Shown piece by piece: positions 8,470 to 16,724 of a stretch of 40,426 nt of DNA. Each line of letters begins with the position of its first letter. Position 1 is the first letter of the stretch. The notes under the pieces are model-generated. The model ran no database searches. It was given only the letters and a program-made list of their open reading frames with translations, and was not told where the DNA came from. The position numbers and the translations under genes were made by a program. This DNA is from Nostoc sp. CMAA1605 (lineage in GTDB: Bacteria > Cyanobacteriota > Cyanobacteriia > Cyanobacteriales > Nostocaceae). The stretch covers positions 1-40,426 of the forward strand of contig NZ_PJIZ01000070.1 in assembly GCF_021596505.1 (NCBI RefSeq), read 5' to 3'.

Positions 8470-9621
8470 TTAACTAGTTCCCAAAATTAAAGTGACAAAT
8501 GTTTCATTATGAAAATGTGTTTGTCCGGTGGAATTGATGGGAGCAATTTCACCATTGGAATAGAATCCACAAGCTGGTAAAAACTGATTTACATAATTTC
8601 TGGTTGTTTGATATTCCTGTTGTGTTTGCATACCCAATATTTGTCGCCTAGCTACACAGGAAAAAAATAGTACACCGGCTGGTTTTTTTCCTGGATAATT
8701 ATTCACGGCATTCATAAATGATGCGTGAGCAGCTGTCAAAATGTCCTCATGTCCAGCTTCCGCCATTTGAATGGTTGCTTGCTCAGGAACGTCAGCAAAA
8801 AAGGTAATACTACCCGTTGTTTCATCATGAGCAATGGGCGCTCTCAGATAGAAATTTACCTCATCGTCTGCAAATACGGCGATGGGGTACTCTATGGAAG
8901 GTGACAGAGTACCTAAATAACGGCGATAAAATTCTAAAGCTGGTTGATGATCAATTTCGTAGACTATATTTTTTTCCACTTTGGTAACTTTACTAGTTTT
9001 ACCAATGGGAAACCAACCACTAGCAACACCATGAGAAAAGAGAATATTTCCAGAAAATAATAAAATCGGCACAGAGTCACTGAGGACTTGTGTTTGAAAA
9101 AATTGATAGGTTTGCTGATATTTTGATTGATCAGCAGCTAAACCACCAAATATGGGAAATTTTTCTCCTAATGCCAGTTTTAAACCCTTTAAAATTGATA
9201 CACCGCTAGTAGTCAAGCTTTCAGGATGAGTTAAGCATAATTGCGGTAGTTTTGTAGTTTTAGCTTTTGCTTGTGCTACTGCTTGCTGTGTTGCTTTCAG
9301 AGGATCAACAGAAACTTGCACTCCCACTCCGGCAAAAATTTCTATTTCGTCTGAGTGGAACAACATTAAAGTTACTGAATCTTGCTGAAATTCTAAAACT
9401 GAGGAAATTTCTCCATCAGTAGTTCCACCAATTAACTCAATTCCTGGAAACACCTGATGAATTTTTTGCAGAATCAGAATGTGGTCAAAATCAATGGCGG
9501 TAAACAAAATTCCCGCCTGGGGAATATGTCCATTTAGGGAAGTAGTACATTGCTGAATGACTTCCTCAACGGCTGCAAACGAGTCAGGGTCATTACTATG
9601 ACCAACTACTATCTTAAACAT
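8470..9621 (-). CDS. FIST-domain signal transduction protein
   Basis: A 383-residue soluble protein with FIST N and FIST C domains, a sensory module proposed to bind small ligands such as amino acids. Supporting segments are GIELIGGTTDGEIS, LALGEKFPIFGGLAAD, ILFSHGVASGWFPIG and, near the end, VLFFSCVARRQILG and LPACGFYSNGEIAP, the last being the typical FIST_C ending. There is no membrane segment and no enzymatic motif. I chose the ATG at 9619-9621 (MFKIVVGHSND); a TTG nine bases upstream is possible, and neither has a strong ribosome-binding site. It lies between a REC-kinase gene (99 bases upstream) and a kinase gene (15 bases downstream) on the same strand, suggesting a sensor plus kinases expressed together. 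Confidence 0.88.
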   Translation of the reverse strand: MFKIVVGHSNDPDSFAAVEEVIQQCTTSLNGHIPQAGILFTAIDFDHILILQKIHQVFPGIELIGGTTDGEISSVLEFQQDSVTLMLFHSDEIEIFAGVGVQVSVDPLKATQQAVAQAKAKTTKLPQLCLTHPESLTTSGVSILKGLKLALGEKFPIFGGLAADQSKYQQTYQFFQTQVLSDSVPILLFSGNILFSHGVASGWFPIGKTSKVTKVEKNIVYEIDHQPALEFYRRYLGTLSPSIEYPIAVFADDEVNFYLRAPIAHDETTGSITFFADVPEQATIQMAEAGHEDILTAAHASFMNAVNNYPGKKPAGVLFFSCVARRQILGMQTQQEYQTTRNYVNQFLPACGFYSNGEIAPINSTGQTHFHNETFVTLILGTS

Positions 9622-9720
9622 CGATTTCAATGTCTAGTAAATCAACCTCTACAAATATATAGTTCCCAAACTTCGCAGCTAAATAGAGGATTTCAATAGA
9701 TTTTATAGTTACTTAATTTG

Positions 9721-11010
9721 CTAAGAATTAGGAATAGTAATGATAAACTCAGAACCCATACCGATCTGAGAATTTACCTCTAAATTACCCTGATGTTTTT
9801 GTACAATGATTTGATGCGCGATCGCCAACCCTAAACCAGTGCCTTTACCTACAGGCTTAGTAGTGAATAGATACTCAAAAATTCTCTGTTGAATTTCTGA
9901 TGACATCCCTGTACCATTATCTCTAATTTTAATTAGAACATGATTCTCATCTTCACTCAGCATCGTACAAATAGATATTTGTTTAGGTTGTTCTAAACTA
10001 TATTTATCGTTAGATTCTTCTAACGCATCAACCGCATTCGCTAAAATATTCATAAATGCCTGATTTAACTGACCAGGAAAGCATTCTATTAAAGGTAAAT
10101 CACCGTAATCTTTAATAACTTCAATGGGTAAACTGATTTCTGAACCTTTAAGGCGATGTTTGAGAATCAAAAGTGTACTATCAATACCTTCGTGAATATT
10201 GCACTCAACTTTGTTTTCTGTGTCGGCTCTAGAAAAAATTCGCAGTCCATTACTAATATCTCGAATCCGTTGAATCCCTTCTTTCATCGCAAAAATCAAG
10301 TTCGGTAAATCATCACAGACATAATCTAGATCCATTGCTGTGATTGCATCTTGAATTGGTTCTACGGGTTCGGGGTAATTTTTTTGATAAAGTTCAATCA
10401 GATTAATCAGATTTTGAAAATAAGTCAAAGCATGACCTAAATTACCATAAATGCAACTTACAGGATTATTAATTTCATGGGCAATTCCTGTGACTAATTG
10501 ACCCAGAACTGACATCTTTTCTTGTTTGACAAGCTGAACTTGAAATTCCTGTAATTCTCGCAGAGTTCTATCAAGTTTAGCCGTGCGTTCCGCCACTATT
10601 TTTTCTAAATTCTTATTCAGATTTCTTAATTGTAAATGTGTTTGAATGCGTGCTAAAACTTCTTCTTTTTGAAAAGGTTTAGTAATATAATCAATAGCAC
10701 CTAAGTTCAAAGCTTTGACTTTACTATCTGTATCTGTAATCCCAGTCATAAAAATCACTGGAATATCTTGTGTCAGGGGATTGGCTTTGATTTTTTGACA
10801 GGTTTCAAAGCCATCCATTCTGGGCATCATGACATCTAATAAAATTAAATCTGGTAATCGAGATTCTATCTGCTGGATTGCTTGTTCTCCATTAATAGCT
10901 GTAATGACAGTAAAACCACTATCAATCAGTGCAACTGAGATAATTTCTAAGTTTGTTAGTGTATCATCGACAACTAAAATCAAGTTATTTTCTGGTGATG
11001 TATGAAGCAT
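9721..11010 (-). CDS. Receiver-histidine kinase hybrid (REC at N-terminus)
   Basis: A 429-residue cytoplasmic protein. An N-terminal receiver domain has acidic residues Asp15/16, phosphoacceptor Asp59 in LLDVMMPRMDG, and Lys in DYITKPF (about 111). A coiled coil follows (about 125-165), then an H-box GIAHEINNP (His178) and a complete HATPase_c (NQAFMNILANAVDAL, DNGTG, GKGTGLGL). REC at the N-terminus of a kinase means its activity is probably set by phosphorylation from another kinase, making it an intermediate in a relay. It is the first gene of a likely three-gene unit with FIST and the kinase at 7420. Start: ATG at 11008-11010. Confidence 0.94.
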   Translation of the reverse strand: MLHTSPENNLILVVDDTLTNLEIISVALIDSGFTVITAINGEQAIQQIESRLPDLILLDVMMPRMDGFETCQKIKANPLTQDIPVIFMTGITDTDSKVKALNLGAIDYITKPFQKEEVLARIQTHLQLRNLNKNLEKIVAERTAKLDRTLRELQEFQVQLVKQEKMSVLGQLVTGIAHEINNPVSCIYGNLGHALTYFQNLINLIELYQKNYPEPVEPIQDAITAMDLDYVCDDLPNLIFAMKEGIQRIRDISNGLRIFSRADTENKVECNIHEGIDSTLLILKHRLKGSEISLPIEVIKDYGDLPLIECFPGQLNQAFMNILANAVDALEESNDKYSLEQPKQISICTMLSEDENHVLIKIRDNGTGMSSEIQQRIFEYLFTTKPVGKGTGLGLAIAHQIIVQKHQGNLEVNSQIGMGSEFIITIPNS

Positions 11011-11370
11011 TTTACGGGACTTGCAAGTTTATGGGTATTCTTCTGCTTTGGCTTAAAGGTAAATGGCTAGAGAAGAAATTCAGCAATATCTTCACACCTT
11101 GATTATGTGATCAACAGACCCCCAGTGCTTTGTGACGAGAATATACTTGAAGTCACAGGGTAAACACTTAATTTTTCGTGCTGTTGACTACGAGAGCAAA
11201 CCACCATTAATTATGACAGTCTTGAGCAATTTGCCAATACGAGTAAGCTACAAGACTATAGTTCCCAGAAAATCAAATGTAACAACATCTTGGATGTGAC
11301 AGACTCAAGAATCTTTTATTGGAAAAAGTTAGGTTGAAAACCGGACTTGCGTCCCGCTACGCTAACGCCC

Positions 11371-11405
11371 CTACCTTGCGAAACAAGGATTTTTTCGCAA
11401 GGTAG
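11371..11405. repeat. 13-bp perfect hairpin in a dispersed repeat
   Basis: CTACCTTGCGAAA (11371-11383) pairs perfectly with TTTCGCAAGGTAG (11393-11405) around a 9-base loop. It lies about 70 bases past the stop of the REC-kinase at 11475 (minus strand). No T run follows on that strand, so it is more likely a repeat element or transcript-stabilising structure than a classical terminator. Confidence 0.75.
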
Positions 11406-11439
11406 GTAGAAACCCCACCCCTTGTGGGTGGCTGTCTTT

Positions 11440-11472
11440 AATTTTGAATTTTGAATTTTGAATTTTGAATTG
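11440..11472. repeat. TTTTGAA heptamer array (STRR)
   Basis: Four or so tandem TTTTGAA units ending three bases before the stop codon of the REC-kinase at 11475. The 7-base unit is the usual period of cyanobacterial STRR sequences. Confidence 0.85.
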
Positions 11473-11474
11473 AT

Positions 11475-12704
11475 TCATTGCACGTTGCTTAGGGTTTGTT
11501 CGATAGGAATAGTAATGAGAAATCGCGCGCCTTCCCCACAAGCAGATTGAACTTCTAATTTCCCCTTGTGTTTGTCTACGATGATTTCATGAGCGATCGC
11601 TAATCCAAAACCTGTTCCTTTCCCTAGAGGTTTAGTAGTAAAAAACTGCTCAAATATTTTCTGTTGGATTTCTTCAGGGATGCCTACACCATTATCAGCA
11701 ATAATAATTAAAACAGATTGTTTATCCTCCGTGACATCTGTAATAATTTCAATTGTTGGTTTTTCCGAAATTTTACCACTTAATAAGGATTCTTCTACAG
11801 CGTCAATGGCATTTGCTAGTAGATTCATCAACACTTGATTAATTGGGCCTGCATAGCACTCTACCGCCGGGACTTCTCCATAATTCTTGACTATATTGAT
11901 TTCGACTTTTTTGGAAACGGTTTTAATTCGATTACTTAAAAGCACCAACGTGCTATCAATACCTTCATGAATATTAAATAATTGGTATTCTGTATCATCT
12001 AGACGCGAAAATGAACGGAGCGATCGCACAATTTTTTCAACGCGTTCTGCACCTGTTTTCATCGATGATAATAGTTGGGGTAAGTCTGATTTCAGAAAAT
12101 CCAATTCAATCTGATCAGCATAAGCTTGAATATCTGGCAATTTCTGTTGTTGATGCTTCTCGTACAAATTTAATAATGCCAATAAATTATCAACATAACT
12201 TTGAGCATAAATTATATTACCAACAATAAAATTTATCGGATTATTAATTTCATGTGCTACTCCTGATATTAATTGTCCTAGTGCAGACATTTTTTCTTCC
12301 TGCACCAGTTGTAATTGAGTACGTCTTAATTCTAAGTGAACATTAATCCTTGCTAAAACTTCTTCATATTCAATGGGTTTAGTAATATAATCTACGGCGC
12401 CAATTTTTAATCCTTGTACCTTGTCTATTAAATCAGAGCGCGCCGTCATAAAAATTACTGGAATATTCCTAGTTTGAGAATTTTCCTTGAGCAGACGACA
12501 AGTTTCAAAACCGTCCATCTCCGGCATCATGACATCTAATAAAATTAAATTCGGCAACGTCTCTTCTGCTTTTTTTAAAGCACTTTTACCACTTTTAGCC
12601 ACAGCCACCTTAAAACCTGCTTGATTAAGAATTTCAAATAAAACTTTGATATTAGTAGGAATATCATCTACGATTAAAATAGATTCATTTGTATAAGTCT
12701 TCAT
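11475..12704 (-). CDS. Receiver-histidine kinase hybrid (REC at N-terminus)
   Basis: A 409-residue cytoplasmic protein with an N-terminal receiver (phosphoacceptor Asp57 in LLDVMMPEMDG, Lys in DYITKPI), a short coiled coil, an H-box GVAHEINNP (His151) and a complete ATPase domain. The N-box is NQVLMNLLANAIDAV, G1 is DNGVG, and G2 is GKGTGFGL, with Phe for the usual Leu. It is a paralogue of the gene at 9721. It starts 63 bases after the dCache kinase ends, on the same strand, so that membrane kinase is the natural phosphodonor for its receiver. I chose the ATG at 12702-12704, which has AGGA upstream; a TTG two codons earlier is possible. Confidence 0.94.
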   Translation of the reverse strand: MKTYTNESILIVDDIPTNIKVLFEILNQAGFKVAVAKSGKSALKKAEETLPNLILLDVMMPEMDGFETCRLLKENSQTRNIPVIFMTARSDLIDKVQGLKIGAVDYITKPIEYEEVLARINVHLELRRTQLQLVQEEKMSALGQLISGVAHEINNPINFIVGNIIYAQSYVDNLLALLNLYEKHQQQKLPDIQAYADQIELDFLKSDLPQLLSSMKTGAERVEKIVRSLRSFSRLDDTEYQLFNIHEGIDSTLVLLSNRIKTVSKKVEINIVKNYGEVPAVECYAGPINQVLMNLLANAIDAVEESLLSGKISEKPTIEIITDVTEDKQSVLIIIADNGVGIPEEIQQKIFEQFFTTKPLGKGTGFGLAIAHEIIVDKHKGKLEVQSACGEGARFLITIPIEQTLSNVQ

Positions 12705-12767
12705 CCCCAAATCCTGCTAAATATACCATTTTATTTCTGAGTTTATCGCTTTTTCCTAGTCTATCCG

Positions 12768-15119
12768 TCACTGAATTTTCTCTACATAAGGTTGAATCAT
12801 TTCTACGATAGCTTCATCTTCAAATTCCTCTAATAGTTGCAAAACTTTGTGAGTAAATGCTTCATATTTGACATCTAAATCATGAATACGCTGTATTTCT
12901 GCTTTGATATCGACAACATAACCGGCTTTAGCAGCTTGATATAAATTGAGCAACTCACTAGCAGGGGGAAAAATTATTTCCTCTATTGCTGAATGGGATT
13001 TCTGCTCAAAATTCAGCAAGGTGTTGGGAATATAGGATATGTCTAAACTTCTATCTGCGCTCACGACTGGTAGATCTAATTCAAACCAAAACTTGCTTCC
13101 TGTATCATATCTACTTTCAACATTTATTTTACTACCCATCATTTCTATAATCTGCTGACTAATTGTTAGTCCTAAACCTGTACCTGCGGATTTTTGTAAA
13201 GTATTTCCTAATTGCTCAAAGGGTAAAAATATCTTTTCTAATTGTTCAGGTAGCATACCAATGCCTGTATCGATAATTTGAAAACTAATTCTGGTTATGG
13301 GAGGCTGTGTGTTGATATCATGCGCGATAACTTCTACAATAAAACTTACTGCCCCATTTTGGGTAAATTTAATAGCATTACCCAAGAGATTAATTAAAAC
13401 TTGCCGGAGGCGTTTTTCATCAGTTTGAATAGTTATCGGTAAGTCCTCATCGATGCGACAACTAAAATCAAGAGATTTTTGTTCAGCCTTAATACGACAA
13501 ATATCAGCTACTCCCAATAGTAGTTTTTTAAAATCACAAGCATTGGGGTATAGTTCTAATTTTTTAGCTTCATTTTTGGCGACATCTAAAATATCATTAA
13601 TGAGCGTTAATAAATGAGAGCCACAATCATGAATCACATTAATACCTTGCAGTTGTTCAGCACTAGTATGGGGATTGAGTTGCAAAAGCTGTGCATAACC
13701 AATAATGCCATTTAATGGGGTACGTAATTCATGACTGATATTCGCTAAGAATTCACTTTTCGTCCGATTGGCTGCATCAGCAGCTTCTTTTGCAGCAGTA
13801 ATTTCTGCGGTTCTTTCAGCTACACGTTTCTCTAGTTCTTGATTGGTAGTTTCTAAAAATGTAAAATATTCCTTTAATTGTCCTGCCATTTGATTAAATG
13901 ATTGGGCCAGTATGTTGATTTCTTCGACATCGGAATTTACTACTGTTTGCTCTAAATTACCAGATGCAATTATGCTACTAGCTTGAGTTAATTGAACAAT
14001 AGGATATGCTATCCAACGGGAAGTATATACACCTATAGCTGTAGCTAAAACTAGGGCAATCAAACATGAAAAAATAGTTGTACGATTACTGGCATTAATT
14101 TCTGCCATAAACTCGTTTTCAGGGACAACTACCACGACTAGCCAATCTAAACCTAATGAATCTCGCCAAGGTGTGACTTGTACAAAATTTCTTTCATCTT
14201 GTAAATTTAAAATACTTTGTTGTGTAGACTTAATATTTTGTAGAGAACCAAAGTTTTGGATTAAATTTTTTGTTGTACTTTTTATAATATAGTTTTTACT
14301 ATTTACAGCTGATAGTCTTTGAGATTTACCATTGACAACATTGTATGGTGGTTCATTGGTAGAAGTAGCTACGATCATACCAGAACGCTCTAGAATAAAT
14401 ACTTTTCCGGTTTTACCTACTTCGAGCTTTCCCAGATAACTACTAATCTGTGACAATATTAAATCTACGCCTATCACACCAGAAAATTTGTATTTTTTCT
14501 GATTGAGAGGATAACTCGAAGATATAGATAGTATTTCTGGTTTATCTTCCCATTGATATATTTGACTCCAGATGGGTTTGTTTGCTTGTACTGCATCTTT
14601 ATACCAAGCTTCTAAGCGAGGATCATAATCTTTAACTTCTATTAATTTCTGGCGACGTAATTGATCGTCTGTTGTATAAATATAAAGTTTCCCTAAACCT
14701 TTAGCCTGAGAAACTTCGTTAATTAATAATTGTCCATTATCTAAACGTTCAACACCAATATATTCACCTTGGAGGTTAGCAAAGTTAATATAACCAATGT
14801 TATATACTCGCATTTGTTTAGCAAAATAATGCCCTGTTAGCTGTAAATCTGCTAAATTGAGCATCCCCATTTCTACAGCCTCCAGGTTAATTTGATTAAT
14901 CTGATGAGGTGTCGTTAAGTAAGTATCTAAGTGTTGTTCAACTAATTCATTGACTCGATTTATTAGTTGATGAGCCAGTTCATTGACAGCTTTTTGTCCA
15001 TTTCTAAAAGAAATGTATCCCACAATTGATACTGTGGTAAAAATTTGCATTACAAAAGGAAATATTAAGATGAAACGGAGAGGCCATTTTCTAAAAATTT
15101 GAATAGTATTACGCGTCAT
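12768..15119 (-). CDS. Membrane sensor histidine kinase, dCache-HAMP-HisKA-HATPase
   Basis: A 783-residue inner-membrane kinase. A first membrane helix (about 12-34) is followed by a periplasmic dCache-type sensor of about 300 residues, with Cache-like segments such as DPRLEAWYKDA, ISSSYPL and GVIGVDLIL. A second membrane helix near 340-362 leads to HAMP, a coiled coil, HisKA with FLANISHELRTPLNG (His near 463) and HATPase_c (NLLGNAIKF, DTGIG, GTGLGL). A C-terminal tail of about 100 residues is helical, of the kind often seen on cyanobacterial kinases. It carries no receiver. Its H-box is the common SHELRTPLN type, unlike the HEINNP type of the other kinases in the block. The start is the ATG at 15117-15119; a TTG 39 bases upstream is less likely. 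Confidence 0.93.
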   Translation of the reverse strand: MTRNTIQIFRKWPLRFILIFPFVMQIFTTVSIVGYISFRNGQKAVNELAHQLINRVNELVEQHLDTYLTTPHQINQINLEAVEMGMLNLADLQLTGHYFAKQMRVYNIGYINFANLQGEYIGVERLDNGQLLINEVSQAKGLGKLYIYTTDDQLRRQKLIEVKDYDPRLEAWYKDAVQANKPIWSQIYQWEDKPEILSISSSYPLNQKKYKFSGVIGVDLILSQISSYLGKLEVGKTGKVFILERSGMIVATSTNEPPYNVVNGKSQRLSAVNSKNYIIKSTTKNLIQNFGSLQNIKSTQQSILNLQDERNFVQVTPWRDSLGLDWLVVVVVPENEFMAEINASNRTTIFSCLIALVLATAIGVYTSRWIAYPIVQLTQASSIIASGNLEQTVVNSDVEEINILAQSFNQMAGQLKEYFTFLETTNQELEKRVAERTAEITAAKEAADAANRTKSEFLANISHELRTPLNGIIGYAQLLQLNPHTSAEQLQGINVIHDCGSHLLTLINDILDVAKNEAKKLELYPNACDFKKLLLGVADICRIKAEQKSLDFSCRIDEDLPITIQTDEKRLRQVLINLLGNAIKFTQNGAVSFIVEVIAHDINTQPPITRISFQIIDTGIGMLPEQLEKIFLPFEQLGNTLQKSAGTGLGLTISQQIIEMMGSKINVESRYDTGSKFWFELDLPVVSADRSLDISYIPNTLLNFEQKSHSAIEEIIFPPASELLNLYQAAKAGYVVDIKAEIQRIHDLDVKYEAFTHKVLQLLEEFEDEAIVEMIQPYVEKIQ

Positions 15120-15334
15120 TATTGTTAATTCTGGATAGGTGGGAAAGCTATCTGTCAATAAGTGTAATTATTTTTCCCATTCTTCCAGTACCAATACCAC
15201 AAAGTGTATTAATACCCTAACTCCACTACAATATATTTAGGAGTTTTATTAAATATAATGAGAATTTATAGTTAATTGTTAACATGAGATAAACTTGATA
15301 ATACCGTCAAACTGAGTTGATTACTAGTCAATGA

Positions 15335-15448
15335 TATAGGAATCCGACTTGATTATTGAAACGATTTGCGTAGGTAGGGAACAGGGAACAGGAAAAGAAG
15401 TAACAGAGGTGTACCGAGTTTTTTCAGAAATCAAATATGATTCCTATA
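15335..15448. repeat. MITE-like element with 10-bp terminal inverted repeats
   Basis: TATAGGAATC (15335-15344) and its exact reverse complement GATTCCTATA (15439-15448) bound a 114-base non-coding segment. Further partial complementarity continues inward, and an inner GGGAACAGGGAACAGG run is present. It encodes nothing. Confidence 0.7.
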
Positions 15449-15460
15449 GTTAAAGATAAA

Positions 15461-15484
15461 ACAAGTCCGCTTATGCGGACTTGT
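15461..15484 (-). terminator. Hairpin terminator candidate for the response regulator gene
   Basis: A perfect 10-bp stem, ACAAGTCCGC and GCGGACTTGT, around a TTAT loop. On the minus strand it is followed by TTTATCTTTA. It lies about 140 bases downstream of the response regulator stop codon. The T tract is interrupted, so this is a moderate call. Confidence 0.6.
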
Positions 15485-15624
15485 ATGAAGGTATATTGCG
15501 AGCATTTTCATGATGGCGATCGCTTAGATGAATTCCTCTATCTCATATCACTTGCCAAATCTTACTGATTATATAGATAGATTCGTATCACTAGGAGATT
15601 TCCGCACATCGCTAAAGACTTCAG

Positions 15625-16254
15625 CTACTTGATTTTTTGCTTAATGAAAGTCACTACTTGAGTTAACTGTTTCTTCAAGCTCTCAATCTCAGCTTGCATT
15701 TTCTCAATTTTTTCATTCAATGCTTGAATTTCCGCCGCAGAAGCAGTGTTTACTTCCGTATTTGCAACTACCGCCGTTGTACTAGCCGTTGCTACCGCGC
15801 TATGTGTCACTGTAGCAGTAGGTGCAGCAACATTTTTCACAGTAGGAGCTGCTACTGCTACGGGTTCTGTACGCGGTAATTTAGCTTTAGTCATTGCTGA
15901 CTTAATCGCACCAATTAACTGTTTTTGGTCAAAAGGCTTACCGAGAAATTCAAAATACTCAAAAGGTTCGGTAATTTTCTCTGTTACCTCTTCCTTGCGA
16001 CCAGACATAATCACTAAAGGAATCTTTCTTAAATCAGGATGAGCCTGAACTTGCTGAAAAACCTCCCACCCACTCATTTTGGGTAACAGAAAATCCAACA
16101 TAATTAAGCTGAGTTTTTCTTGACGGATAAAATGTAGTCCTTCTAAACCGTCTTTTGCTTCCAATACCTCAAAATTGCCAGGAGGTAGCATTTCCCTAAC
16201 TTTTACCCTGACAACGGTAGTGTCATCGATAACTAGAATTTTGTTACTTGCCAC
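15625..16254 (-). CDS. Response regulator with Ala/Thr linker and C-terminal coiled coil
   Basis: A 209-residue protein. Residues 1-122 are a receiver domain with Asp10/11, phosphoacceptor Asp54 in MLDFLLPKMSG, Ser84 and Lys106 in LGKPF. Residues about 127-173 are an Ala/Thr/Val-rich low-complexity linker, and 174-209 form a predicted coiled coil (EIQALNEKIEKMQAEIESLK). There is no DNA-binding or enzymatic domain, so output is probably by protein-protein contact or oligomerisation. Translation seems to start at GTG (16252-16254); no in-frame ATG lies close by. It is the first gene of the minus-strand signalling block but is separated from the kinases by 505 bases. Confidence 0.9.
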   Translation of the reverse strand: MASNKILVIDDTTVVRVKVREMLPPGNFEVLEAKDGLEGLHFIRQEKLSLIMLDFLLPKMSGWEVFQQVQAHPDLRKIPLVIMSGRKEEVTEKITEPFEYFEFLGKPFDQKQLIGAIKSAMTKAKLPRTEPVAVAAPTVKNVAAPTATVTHSAVATASTTAVVANTEVNTASAAEIQALNEKIEKMQAEIESLKKQLTQVVTFIKQKIK

Positions 16255-16724
16255 GACTGATTGCTCTAAAAGAATATTTAAGTTTCAATAACGGTCACTG
16301 CGGTTGACTGTGAGAATGCTCCCACTATACTCAACATTGTGATTAATTGGGGGATAGTATATTTCGGTATAAATCTCGTTATAGCCAGTGTTTTAATAAA
16401 CTTACGGATGCGGAGAGCCGATTTTGTATCATGGTAAAATTTAAAGCCCATATAAATTTTGAACTCTCAGCCTGAGTTAATCAGCTATTTCCAGTAATCT
16501 TGAAAGGAATTAAATTTTTTCATACCTAGTGATCTGTTTGGAATTGACTATGACACCAAATCGGCATAGCTAGTATTGTTGCGATATTCTATAACAGGCT
16601 AAGAATATAGGCTTTTAATCCAAAATCCATCTTGGAAAGTTCTGTACGGAGGAAACCTCCGCACCCTGCGGGAAGCAAGCTACAGACTTTCCGCAAAATC
16701 TAAAATCTAAAATCCAAAATTGAT
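16255..16724. other. Divergent intergenic region between response regulator and lipA
   Basis: 470 bases with no gene, presumably carrying promoters for both neighbours. The half near lipA contains a hairpin-rich repeat (16634-16692) and three AAAATCT-type heptamers (16695-16721) ending three bases before the lipA start codon. No clear promoter motif is claimed. Confidence 0.6.
16634..16692. repeat. Small palindromic repeat upstream of lipA
   Basis: GGAAAGTTCTGTA (16634-16646) is nearly complementary to TACAGACTTTCC (16681-16692). Inside lies a perfect hairpin, CGGAGG-AAA-CCTCCG (16647-16661). The inner GCGGGAAGCAAGC motif is typical of dispersed Nostoc-type repeats. It lies in the likely leader of lipA. 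Confidence 0.65.

Larger units (their letters stand above)
11011..11474. other. Intergenic region upstream of the REC-kinase at 9721
   Basis: 464 bases without a gene, splitting the signalling block into separate transcription units. The 11011-11340 part is ordinary AT-rich sequence that presumably carries the promoter of the gene at 9721. The 11341-11474 part is repeat-derived: a GTCCCGCTACGCTAACGC motif (11351-11368) that recurs inverted at 21485-21502 with one mismatch, a strong hairpin (11371-11405) and a TTTTGAA array. Confidence 0.65.
15120..15624. other. Intergenic region upstream of the dCache kinase
   Basis: 505 bases with no gene. It holds AT-rich promoter-like sequence (15120-15330), a MITE-like element with 10-bp terminal inverted repeats (15335-15448), a strong hairpin (15461-15484) and a HIP1 palindrome near 15515. 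The hairpin suits termination of the upstream response regulator. Confidence 0.65.
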
